Origin: an uncultured Lachnospiraceae bacterium
GTDB taxonomy: Bacteria; Bacillota; Clostridia; Lachnospirales; Lachnospiraceae
Direction of reading: 5' to 3'
DNA length: 14,241 nt
Assembly: GCA_910587895.1 (NCBI GenBank)
Contig: CAJUOE010000253.1
Span: 1 to 14,241 of the forward strand
Shown here piece after piece: positions 1 through 6,752 of the stretch. How positions within the stretch are numbered: position 1 is the first letter of the stretch; each line of letters begins with the position of its first letter. The notes beneath the pieces were generated by a model. The model was not told the origin of the DNA. It did no database searches and was given only the letters and a program-made list of their open reading frames with translations. Both the position numbers and the translations under genes were made by a program.

Positions 1-207
1 AAAAAGAAAAAGGTGGTATCCGGAAAAGCGCGGCAGGGTTCCAAATACAGTGTGAGCGTCGGAAAGAAAAACTATAAGGCGAAAGTGGAGAACGGCTCTT
101 TTAAATCCGCAAAGATAAAAAAGATAAAAAAGGGAACAAAGGTTAAAGTTGTGGAGAAAATAGCAGGAGGAAATCAGATACAAACCGTTGTAAAGGTAAG
201 TAAGTAA
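1..207 (+). CDS. C-terminal end of a lysine-rich surface protein with a bacterial Ig-like (Big_6-type) domain, partial
   Basis: The reading frame is open from base 1 to a TAA at 205-207, giving the last 68 residues of a protein whose start lies outside the window. A GTG at 13 could be read as a start, but the frame continues upstream and no ribosome site precedes it. The residues follow the repeat layout of Big_6-type Ig-like domains: 'SGKARQGSKYSVSVGKK' then 'NYKAKVENGSF', a 'KIKKGTKVKV' strand, and an 'AGGN' turn before the last strand. Such domains are usually found in secreted or wall-associated proteins. Lysine is extreme, 21 of 68 residues against two acidic residues, so the tail may hold on to anionic wall polymers (inference). 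The rest of the protein and its function cannot be known here. It probably belongs to a separate transcription unit, because a promoter follows its stop at once. Confidence 0.6.
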   Translation, partial: KKKKVVSGKARQGSKYSVSVGKKNYKAKVENGSFKSAKIKKIKKGTKVKVVEKIAGGNQIQTVVKVSK

Positions 208-211
208 AAGC

Positions 212-240
212 TTGACGGAATAGTGGAGATGGTATAAAAT
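212..240 (+). promoter_or_regulatory. Probable sigma-A-type promoter of the polysaccharide operon
   Basis: A -35 box TTGACG (212-217, five of six consensus bases) and a -10 box TAAAAT (235-240, five of six) are separated by exactly 17 bases. The alternative -10 TATAAA at 233 would give a 15-base spacer. Transcription would begin near 246-248, about 20 bases before the ATG at 268, leaving a very short leader. The -35 box starts five bases after the stop codon of the upstream gene. No operator or riboswitch is visible around it. Confidence 0.65.
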
Positions 241-252
241 GGGTCTGTTGTG

Positions 253-260
253 AAAGGAGA
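253..260 (+). promoter_or_regulatory. Ribosome binding site that fixes the ligase start at 268
   Basis: AAAGGAGA ends eight bases before the ATG at 268 and pairs well with the 16S rRNA tail. A GTG at 250 is in the same frame but lies on top of this site and has no site of its own, so the ATG at 268 is the better start. Confidence 0.75.
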
Positions 261-267
261 AGATGTG

Positions 268-1782
268 ATGCAGAGGAGCGTTTTAGATTATCTGGAGCAG
301 TCGGCAGACAGGTTTGCAGATAAAACAGTATTTGCGGATAACGAGAACAGCATAACTTACCGGGAGTTTCGAAAACAGGCGAAGGCGGTGGCGTGTGGGC
401 TTATCACACATGCCGGGATAGGAAGAAACCGTCCGGTTATCGTATTGATAGAGCGTAAAATTGAGAGCCTGGCAGCATTTTTTGGCGTTGTTTACAGTGG
501 CAATTTTTATGTACCGGTAGACTTTTCCATGCCGGCAAAACGTATTGAGCTGATGATTGAGACCTTGCAGCCGGAGGCGGTAATTGTAACGGAGAAAACG
601 AAAAGAATCATGGGACAGATTTCCTATGACGGCTGCGTGGTGGACTTGCAGGAGCTTGCAGGCACGGCGGTTGACGAGGGAAAACTGGATGAGATTGCAA
701 ATCAGAGAATTGATACGGATCCGCTGTATGCAATTTTTACTTCCGGCTCTACCGGGGTGCCCAAGGGTGTGCTGGTTTCACATCGTTCAGTGATAGATTT
801 GATTGATAATTTTAAGGAAGAGTTTGGATTCGACGAGACAATTGTGCTGGGGAACCAGGCGCCGTTTGATTTTGACGTTTCCGTGAAAGATATTTATTCC
901 ACGCTGAAGAATGGGGGAACCATGTATGTGATTCCCAAGATGATGTTCTCCATGGTGGCAAGGTTGATTGATTACCTGAATGAGAATCAGATTAACACGG
1001 TTATCTGGGCGACGTCCGCGCTTCGTATCGTGGAAAACCTTAATGTCTTTTCCCAGAAAATGCCAAAGTATTTGAGAACCGTAATGTTTTCCGGAGAGGT
1101 GATGCCCAATAAAGTGTTGAATTACTGGAGAAAACACCTGCCGGATGTCATGTATGTGAATCTCTACGGTCCTACAGAGATTACCTGTAACTGCACGTTT
1201 TATAAGGTGGACAGGCCGTATGCGGATGAGGAGGCGCTGCCAATTGGCGTTGCGTTCCGGAATACGGACGTCTTTCTGCTGGATGATGCGCGCAAATCCG
1301 AAGTGCCGCGCGGGGAAAAGGGAGAACTTTGTGTCAGGGGAAGTTCCCTTGCGCTCGGGTATTATAATAATGAAGAGAAGACAAAAGAGGCGTTTATTCA
1401 GAACCCTCTGAATACCACGTATCCGGAGACGATTTATTGTACCGGGGATCTGGTGCGCTATGCAGAGGATGGAAACCTGATGTTTATTTCCAGGAAAGAT
1501 TACCAGATTAAGCATATGGGACATAGAATTGAGCTGAGTGAAATTGAAATTGCCATCAATGCCCTTCCGTTCGTGGAGGCAGCCTGCTGTATCTATGATG
1601 AAAAGGAAGAGAAGATTGTCTGTTTCTATCAGGCGGCTCAAAAGTGCGACCGGGAGCTTTTAAAGAGTCTGGGAAAGACCCTTCCAAAATATATGTTCCC
1701 TAACAGGCTGGAGCATTTTGAGAAACTTCCGCTGAACAAAAATGCCAAGATCGACAGGACATGGCTGAAGGAAAGGTTATGA
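268..1782 (+). CDS. DltA-like amino acid adenylation enzyme (aminoacyl--carrier protein ligase)
   Basis: A free-standing 504-residue adenylation domain, the usual length for DltA. It should use ATP to activate an amino acid as the adenylate and load it on the phosphopantetheine arm of the carrier protein encoded at 2649-2879, in the cytoplasm. Core motifs are intact: A3 'TSGSTGVPKG' (158-167), A5 'YGPTE' (300-304), A7 'TGDL' (392-395), A8 with R409 and D411 before 'GHRIEL', and the A10 lysine K494 in 'NAKID'. D203, in 'FDVSV', matches the Asp that binds the substrate amino group in DltA, so the substrate is probably an amino acid. The residue matching the D-Ala-selectivity Cys of Bacillus cereus DltA (Cys269, alignment from memory) is Ser275, in 'MFSGE'. 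The substrate is therefore open: D-Ala, Gly, Ser or another small amino acid. The next gene follows after nine bases. The enzyme class is secure; substrate and operon role are inferred. Confidence 0.88.
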   Translation: MQRSVLDYLEQSADRFADKTVFADNENSITYREFRKQAKAVACGLITHAGIGRNRPVIVLIERKIESLAAFFGVVYSGNFYVPVDFSMPAKRIELMIETLQPEAVIVTEKTKRIMGQISYDGCVVDLQELAGTAVDEGKLDEIANQRIDTDPLYAIFTSGSTGVPKGVLVSHRSVIDLIDNFKEEFGFDETIVLGNQAPFDFDVSVKDIYSTLKNGGTMYVIPKMMFSMVARLIDYLNENQINTVIWATSALRIVENLNVFSQKMPKYLRTVMFSGEVMPNKVLNYWRKHLPDVMYVNLYGPTEITCNCTFYKVDRPYADEEALPIGVAFRNTDVFLLDDARKSEVPRGEKGELCVRGSSLALGYYNNEEKTKEAFIQNPLNTTYPETIYCTGDLVRYAEDGNLMFISRKDYQIKHMGHRIELSEIEIAINALPFVEAACCIYDEKEEKIVCFYQAAQKCDRELLKSLGKTLPKYMFPNRLEHFEKLPLNKNAKIDRTWLKERL

Positions 1783-1791
1783 GGTTGTGCA

Positions 1792-2652
1792 ATGGAACAA
1801 TATCAAAAAGGAATGATTATTGGCGGTACGGGTCTCTTATACCAGGCGGCAGAAGTGCTGCAGCAAAGCGGCAGGGTAAATGAGACGGAGCTTTATTTTT
1901 GCAACAGCAATGGATTTGGCAAAAAGCAGGCAGAAAATGCGCAGTACACGAGCAGGGAGGTAACGGTCAAAAAGGACCTGATGGAACTTTTGGCGCAGGA
2001 GAGTGCAAAGACACTGGTACTGTCCGTCATGAATCCCTGGCTGTTTACAAAAGAGGCGCTTAATAATCCGAATATCTTTGTGATCAATCTCCATCATGCA
2101 CTGCTGCCGGCACACCGGGGCAGGAATGCGGAAGCATGGGCGATTTATGAAGGAGATGAAAAAGCCGGAATTACCTGGCATAGAGTAGATACCGGGATTG
2201 ATACGGGAGCAGTATTTATACAAAAGGAGGTGAAGATTGGCGACAGCACGACTTCCCTGAAACTTCTGGCACAGTTGAATGCGGCAGCTCTTGAGGGGCT
2301 TGAAGAATTGCTTTCCGGAGATTTTGTTGAGAAACCGCCGCTTTTTCCGCCATCTGGAAGTGAGAAACTTCATCTGTCGAAGGACGTTCCCAATGACGGA
2401 TGGCTGGATTTATCCTGGGATGGTGCGCAGATGAGCCGTTTTCTGAGGGCTATGGACTACGGAATCCTGGATGTATTCGCAAGACCCAGGGTTCGGCTGG
2501 AGAACAAGGTATACGTCTGCAAATCGTGGAAGATTCAGAAGGCAGAGCAGGGAAACGGAGACAATCTCACGTTTGATCCTGAGAAACAGGAACTTGTAAT
2601 TCAAAGAGAAAAAACAAAAATAGTATTAAGAAAAATGGAGAAAGAGACATGA
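1792..2652 (+). CDS. Formyltransferase of the Fmt/PurN/ArnA-N family, likely acting on a carrier-bound amino acid
   Basis: A 286-residue protein that should move a formyl group from 10-formyl-tetrahydrofolate to an amine. The catalytic set of the family is complete: N99 and H101 in 'INLHHALLPAHRG' and D133 in 'HRVDTGIDTG'. The N-to-D spacing of 34 equals that of methionyl-tRNA formyltransferase as I recall it. The N-terminus 'GMIIGGTGLLYQAAEVL' fits the first Rossmann strand. The C-terminal part (about 195-286) has a 'DGWLDLSWDG' stretch followed by 'RFLRAMDYG', resembling the C-terminal subdomain of Fmt and ArnA. It is unlikely to be housekeeping Fmt, because it sits between a carrier-protein ligase and the carrier gene and overlaps the latter by four bases (ATGA, 2649-2652). 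The best precedent is the formylation domain of linear gramicidin synthetase LgrA, which formylates aminoacyl-PCP. An alternative is formylation of an amino sugar nucleotide, as in WlaRD or VioF. Family call is firm; substrate is inference. Confidence 0.85.
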   Translation: MEQYQKGMIIGGTGLLYQAAEVLQQSGRVNETELYFCNSNGFGKKQAENAQYTSREVTVKKDLMELLAQESAKTLVLSVMNPWLFTKEALNNPNIFVINLHHALLPAHRGRNAEAWAIYEGDEKAGITWHRVDTGIDTGAVFIQKEVKIGDSTTSLKLLAQLNAAALEGLEELLSGDFVEKPPLFPPSGSEKLHLSKDVPNDGWLDLSWDGAQMSRFLRAMDYGILDVFARPRVRLENKVYVCKSWKIQKAEQGNGDNLTFDPEKQELVIQREKTKIVLRKMEKET

Positions 2653-2879
2653 AAGAAGAATTGATGAGCATTTTAACTGATTTGAGACCTGACGTGGATT
2701 TTGAAAATGAGGAGAAACTGATTGATGACGGCGTATTAGACTCCTTTGACATTGTATCTTTGGTATCCGAATTGAATTCCGAGTTTGATATCGAGATCAA
2801 TGTTATGGATCTGGAGCCCGAGAATTTTAACACCGTGGAGGCGATGCTGGAGCTGATTGTTAAAATGCAGGAGGAATAA
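2649..2879 (+). CDS. Acyl/aminoacyl carrier protein (DltC-like)
   Basis: A 76-residue acidic helical protein of the phosphopantetheine carrier family. S32, in 'GVLDSFDIVSL', is the expected attachment site for 4'-phosphopantetheine. Length and layout ('EKLIDDGVLDS', then 'FDIEI' and 'FNTVEAM') resemble DltC and peptidyl carrier proteins. The start ATG overlaps the TGA of the formyltransferase, implying coupled translation and matched amounts. It should be charged by the ligase at 268-1782, possibly modified by the formyltransferase while charged, and unloaded by the membrane acyltransferase that follows. The holo-ACP synthase needed to activate it is not in the window and would come from elsewhere in the genome. 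Confidence 0.9.
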   Translation: MKEELMSILTDLRPDVDFENEEKLIDDGVLDSFDIVSLVSELNSEFDIEINVMDLEPENFNTVEAMLELIVKMQEE

Positions 2880-2911
2880 CAGGCGTCTATTAAACTGAGA
2901 GGAATAGGAAA

Positions 2912-4510
2912 ATGGATTTTATTTCAGCTACATTTATCGGGTTTGTCATCATATTATCCTGCATTTATTTTATCGTGCCGGATAAAGTAAAATGGTGCGT
3001 GTTGTTAGCTGGGAGCTATATATTTTATATGGCTTCCAGCGTGAAGGCTTTGTGTTTTCTGATTATAACGACAATCGTTACGTTTGTCTGCGGAAGGATA
3101 CTGGGAAATATTAATGATGGACAGAAAAAGTATCTGGAAGAGCACAAAGGGGAATTAAACCGGGAACAGAAGAAAGAAATTAAGGCCAGGACGTCAAAGA
3201 AAAAGAAAAGGATTGTGGCATTGGCGGTTCTCATCAATCTTGGACTTTTGATTTTCCTGAAATATTTTAATTTCATCGGCGGGAATATAAACAGCCTTCT
3301 TGCCCATTTTGGAGTAAACGGACAGGTTCCGCATCTGAGCCTGCTGTTGCCATTGGGGATTTCTTTTTATACCCTGCAGTCAATTGCCTATATTGTGGAT
3401 TTATATCGGGGAAAATACGCGGCAGACCGTAATTTCTTTAAATTTTCCCTGTTTATGTCTTTTTTCCCGCAGATTGTCCAGGGACCGATTGCAAGATATG
3501 ACCATCTTGCGCACCAGTTATATGAGCCCCATAAATTTGAATATAACAGGGTAACACAGGGCGCGCAGCTTATTTTATGGGGATTCATGAAGAAATTGAT
3601 CCTCGCAGACCGCCTTGCGGTGGCGGTGAACCTTGTGTTTGATAATCCGGATTCCTATCAGGGATTTATCCTGTTCTTTGCAGCGGCAGGATATGGGCTT
3701 CAGGTGTATGCAGATTTCTCAGGAGGAATGGATATTGCCCGGGGCGTAGCGCAGATTCTGGGAATAGATCTTGCCCTCAATTTTGAACGCCCGTATTTCG
3801 CATGTTCCATCAGTGAATTCTGGCGCAGGTGGCATATTACTTTGGGCGGCTGGATGCGCGATTATATTTTCTATCCGCTGTCTTTATCAAAGGCATTTGC
3901 CAATCTGGGCAAACGCACCCGCAAGATTTTCGGCAATTATGTTGGCAAAAAGCTGCCGACGTTCTTATCTATGTTTATCGTATTCCTGCTGGTAGGCGTC
4001 TGGCATGGCTCCAGCTGGAAATATGTGGCGTATGGCGTATGGAACGGCGTGATTATTGTGTCCAGTATTTTGCTGGATCCTTATTATGAAAAATTCCTCA
4101 AAAAATGCAGGATCGATACGGAATGCTTTAGCTGGAAGTTTTTCCAGATGATGCGGACGTTTGTGCTGTGTAGTTTTGGACGTTTCTTTTCCAGGGGAAT
4201 TTCCTGTATGACAGCTGTGAATATGATAAAAAGAACGATTACGCATCCCAATCCCTGGGTGTTTTTTGACGGCTCATTTTTGCAGCTTGGCCTGGATTAC
4301 AAAGATTTTTATGTTATCTTTGCATTTATAATTGTACTTTTGGTGGTAGGCATCATGCAGGAAAGAGGCGTACACATCAGAGAAAAAATTGCAGAACAGA
4401 ACCTTTACTTCCGCTGGCTGCTGTATATAGGGGCAGTAGTCATTGTATTGATTTATGGAAGCTACGGTCCGGGATACAATGCAGGTGAATTTATTTATCA
4501 GCAATTTTAA
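2912..4510 (+). CDS. MBOAT family membrane O-acyltransferase (DltB/AlgI-like)
   Basis: A 532-residue polytopic membrane protein with roughly ten or more hydrophobic segments and a basic cytoplasmic loop near residues 70-110. The family signatures are present: the catalytic His H365 in 'VGVWHGSSWKY', the second conserved His H308 in 'EFWRRWHITLGGW', and the 'SFYTLQSIAYIVDLYRG' and 'FFPQIVQGPI' blocks typical of AlgI and DltB. Such proteins take an acyl group from a cytoplasmic donor and pass it through the membrane for use on surface polymers. Here the donor is most likely the carrier protein encoded just upstream, as DltC serves DltB. The ribosome site GAGAGGA (2897-2903) lies eight bases before the ATG. 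The C-terminal 'YNAGEFIYQQF' is also usual for the family. Acceptor and acyl group are not shown by the sequence. Confidence 0.92.
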   Translation: MDFISATFIGFVIILSCIYFIVPDKVKWCVLLAGSYIFYMASSVKALCFLIITTIVTFVCGRILGNINDGQKKYLEEHKGELNREQKKEIKARTSKKKKRIVALAVLINLGLLIFLKYFNFIGGNINSLLAHFGVNGQVPHLSLLLPLGISFYTLQSIAYIVDLYRGKYAADRNFFKFSLFMSFFPQIVQGPIARYDHLAHQLYEPHKFEYNRVTQGAQLILWGFMKKLILADRLAVAVNLVFDNPDSYQGFILFFAAAGYGLQVYADFSGGMDIARGVAQILGIDLALNFERPYFACSISEFWRRWHITLGGWMRDYIFYPLSLSKAFANLGKRTRKIFGNYVGKKLPTFLSMFIVFLLVGVWHGSSWKYVAYGVWNGVIIVSSILLDPYYEKFLKKCRIDTECFSWKFFQMMRTFVLCSFGRFFSRGISCMTAVNMIKRTITHPNPWVFFDGSFLQLGLDYKDFYVIFAFIIVLLVVGIMQERGVHIREKIAEQNLYFRWLLYIGAVVIVLIYGSYGPGYNAGEFIYQQF

Positions 4511-4523
4511 GGAGAATTGAGAT

Positions 4524-5606
4524 ATGACGAAGAAACAGGGATTACGTCTCGTACTGTTTTCGCTGATACTGGGCGTGATAGTGTGTGCATTAATCAGAGT
4601 ATTTGGAATGCCGACGGATAGGGATACCGCATTGGGCGTAATGAAACGCTACAATGATTTCTATGATGAGCCTGAGAATACCTGGGATTGCGTGCTGTTG
4701 GGAACAAGCTGCGTGGACAGGCAATGGGCGGCGCCCCTTGCATGGAAGGAATATGGAATGGCAGTTTACGCCATGAATACGGATGTACAGCCGATGTACT
4801 TAACGACCTATCTTCTGGATGAAGTAAGAAAAACCCAGGACGTAAGCCTTGCAGTGGTGGACGTGAGGGGAATCAAATTCAGCAGCCTCAAACCCACGGA
4901 GGTGCGGGTGCGCCGTGTCACGGACAGCATGAGATTTTCCCTGAACCGGCTTAAGGCAATCAAAAGGGCGATGGAAGTTTACTCAGAATATAATTTGTAT
5001 GTAGATGAAGACGAGAAGATAAAAAAGCCGGGGCGGGCACCCATGTATTTCTCATTTTTGAAGTACCATTCCCGTTGGAAAGACGGGTTATTCCGGGACG
5101 ATTTCATCCGTCCGGTGAATGACATGAAAGGGATTTACGGGGCACCGGATGCTTTTCATGTGGAAGAAGTGGAGCCAACGGAAGTGACTGACGCTGTCTG
5201 CGAGCTGAATCCGCTGCAGAAAGAGGTTCTGGATGAGATTGTGCAGTATGGGGAAGATACGGGATTGGAACTTCTGTTTACCTCATCGCCTTCCAGGCTG
5301 GGGAACAGCGAGCAGCCGGAGATCAACGCGGCAATCCGCTATCTGGAAGAGAAAGGCGCCAAAGTCATCAACTTTAACACACAGGAAAAATACGAGGAAA
5401 TCGGGCTTGATTTTTCAAATGACCTGTACAATGCCCATCATATGAATTCCAGGGGTGCGATAAAATTTACCGAGTATTTTGCGAAATATCTCCATGAGAA
5501 CTATAAGTTTGAAGATAAGCGCGGTCAGGAGGAATACAAAGAGTGGGACGAGGCTTATGACCGCTATGTGAAGTTTTTTGAAGAAGGCTGGAAAGAGGCG
5601 GAATAA
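4524..5606 (+). CDS. SGNH/DltD-like membrane-anchored protein, first tandem copy
   Basis: A 360-residue protein with one N-terminal membrane anchor (about residues 8-28, preceded by Lys and Arg, so the rest is extracytoplasmic). It looks like an SGNH hydrolase-type transferase of the DltD/AlgJ kind. The candidate nucleophile is S62 in 'LLGTSCVDRQW', and the C-terminal block 'DLYNAHHMNSRGAIKFTEY' (from D300) supplies the likely His (H305 or H306). The usual Asp three residues before the His is an Asn (N303), so the exact triad is uncertain. Following an MBOAT, it would be the partner that completes acyl transfer to a glycan outside the cell. The stop codon of the MBOAT overlaps this gene's ribosome site (AAGGAG, 4509-4514), and the ATG follows after nine bases. 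By eye about two-thirds of its residues match the next gene. No named family was recognised beyond this fold. Confidence 0.72.
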   Translation: MTKKQGLRLVLFSLILGVIVCALIRVFGMPTDRDTALGVMKRYNDFYDEPENTWDCVLLGTSCVDRQWAAPLAWKEYGMAVYAMNTDVQPMYLTTYLLDEVRKTQDVSLAVVDVRGIKFSSLKPTEVRVRRVTDSMRFSLNRLKAIKRAMEVYSEYNLYVDEDEKIKKPGRAPMYFSFLKYHSRWKDGLFRDDFIRPVNDMKGIYGAPDAFHVEEVEPTEVTDAVCELNPLQKEVLDEIVQYGEDTGLELLFTSSPSRLGNSEQPEINAAIRYLEEKGAKVINFNTQEKYEEIGLDFSNDLYNAHHMNSRGAIKFTEYFAKYLHENYKFEDKRGQEEYKEWDEAYDRYVKFFEEGWKEAE

Positions 5607-5609
5607 AAT

Positions 5610-6707
5610 ATGACGAAGAAACAGGGATTGCGCGCAGCATTGTTTCTGCTGGTACTGTGTATGGCATTGGGAGCGTTGATTCGTGTGTTTGGTCTGCCTG
5701 CAGGAGGAGAAACATATTCTACGAGAAGACGTTTTCAGGAATTCTACAGCGAAACCAGGAATACCTGGGATTGCGTGTTGATAGGAACAAGCTGTATAGA
5801 CAGGGAATGGGTGGCGCCTCTTGCGTGGAAGGAATATGGCATGACAGCGTATGCCATGAATACGGACGCACAACCGCTGTACCTTACAACCTTCCTGTTG
5901 GATGAGATAAGGAAAACACAGGACGTCAGGCTTGTGGTGGTGGACATGAGAGGGATCCGTATGGAAAGCCTCAGACCTGCGGAGGCAAGGGTGCGACGTA
6001 TCACGGACAGTACAAAGATGTCAGCAAACAGAACGCGGATGGTAGAAAGAGCCATAGGTTTTACAAAGGAATACGCTGCGCGTGACGATGTCAGGAATCC
6101 GCAGAAACTGTTGGCACAGTTGGATGAGCCCTCCCTGTATTTTCCGTTTCTCAAATATCATTCGCGGTGGAAGGATAAGCTTTATGCCGATGATTTTTTA
6201 AAGTCAGCCAGCGATATGAAAGGCGTATATGATAATAAGGCTGCGTTTCGGACGGAGAAGGTAAAGCCTACCGAGGTTGTTGACGAAGTTGCAAAATTGA
6301 ATGAAATGCAGACAGGTATATTGGATGAAATTGTGCAGTATGGGGAAGATGCCGGACTGGAGATGCTGTTTATCTCATCACCTTCCCGCTTAGGGAAAAA
6401 AGAACAGCCGGAAATTAACGCGGCGATCCGCTATCTGGAAGAAAAAGGCGCGAAAGTCATTAATTACAATACGCAGGAAAAATACGAAGAGATTGGACTT
6501 GATTTTTCAAGCGATTTATACAATGACCATCATATGAATTCCCGGGGAGCTGTGAAATTTACGGAGTATTTTGCCAGATACCTGCACGAGCATTACCAGT
6601 TTGACGATAAGCGTGGCAGAGAAGGGTACAGGGACTGGGATCAGGCTTACGGGAATTATGTGAAATTTTATGAGGAAGGCTGGAAAGAGGCGGAAGCATC
6701 AAAATAG
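5610..6707 (+). CDS. SGNH/DltD-like membrane-anchored protein, second tandem copy
   Basis: A 365-residue paralogue of the preceding gene, beginning with the same MTKKQGLR and starting three bases after its stop; there is no clear own ribosome site, so translation is probably coupled. It has an N-terminal anchor (about 8-28), 'IGTSCIDREW' with candidate nucleophile S61, and the C-terminal block 'DLYNDHHMNSRGAVKFTEY' from D302. Conservation is strongest around the Ser block, in 'YAMNTD', 'LYLTTFLLDE', 'FLKYHSRWKD' and the C-terminal half; the membrane anchor and residues about 140-170 have drifted. Beside the His pair it has D306 where the first copy has Ala. The role is taken to match the first copy, an extracytoplasmic acyl transferase or esterase working with the MBOAT, possibly with a different acceptor. 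Confidence 0.72.
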   Translation: MTKKQGLRAALFLLVLCMALGALIRVFGLPAGGETYSTRRRFQEFYSETRNTWDCVLIGTSCIDREWVAPLAWKEYGMTAYAMNTDAQPLYLTTFLLDEIRKTQDVRLVVVDMRGIRMESLRPAEARVRRITDSTKMSANRTRMVERAIGFTKEYAARDDVRNPQKLLAQLDEPSLYFPFLKYHSRWKDKLYADDFLKSASDMKGVYDNKAAFRTEKVKPTEVVDEVAKLNEMQTGILDEIVQYGEDAGLEMLFISSPSRLGKKEQPEINAAIRYLEEKGAKVINYNTQEKYEEIGLDFSSDLYNDHHMNSRGAVKFTEYFARYLHEHYQFDDKRGREGYRDWDQAYGNYVKFYEEGWKEAEASK

Positions 6708-6739
6708 TATCTGAAATACAGAAATAATCCTTTGTTTGC

Positions 6740-6744
6740 GGGAG
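6740..6744 (+). promoter_or_regulatory. Ribosome binding site that fixes the start at 6753
   Basis: GGGAG lies eight bases before the ATG at 6753. A TTG at 6732 is in frame but has no ribosome site, and the seven residues it would add do not fit a membrane-anchor N-terminus. Confidence 0.6.
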
Positions 6745-6752
6745 TGGAAGAG

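Larger units (their letters stand above)
4524..6707 (+). repeat. Tandem gene duplication of the SGNH-like protein
   Basis: The two neighbouring genes are similar along their whole length, including the first eight residues and the C-terminal tail ('RYVKFFEEGWKEAE' against 'NYVKFYEEGWKEAE'). Several DNA stretches are also near identical, for example the first 20 bases of each gene and the 'CAGTATGGGGAAGAT' segment. This is a direct in-frame duplication, old enough for about a third of residues to differ. Confidence 0.85.

Noticed and set aside
250..267. GTG at 250 as start of the ligase
   Set aside because: It overlaps the ribosome site used by the ATG at 268 and sits only a few bases from the predicted transcription start.
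787..1641. Long open frame of 284 codons on the - strand inside the ligase gene
   Set aside because: It is the antisense shadow of a gene with all adenylation motifs intact; its translation has no recognisable domain and no ribosome site of note.
268..6707. Ordinary dlt operon for teichoic acid D-alanylation
   Set aside because: The inserted formyltransferase, two SGNH proteins in place of one DltD, the Ser at the selectivity position and the surrounding polysaccharide genes do not fit a standard dlt locus.
4524..6707. Mobile element or recent repeat as cause of the duplication
   Set aside because: No transposase, terminal repeats or target duplications are seen, and about a third of residues differ, so it is an old gene duplication.
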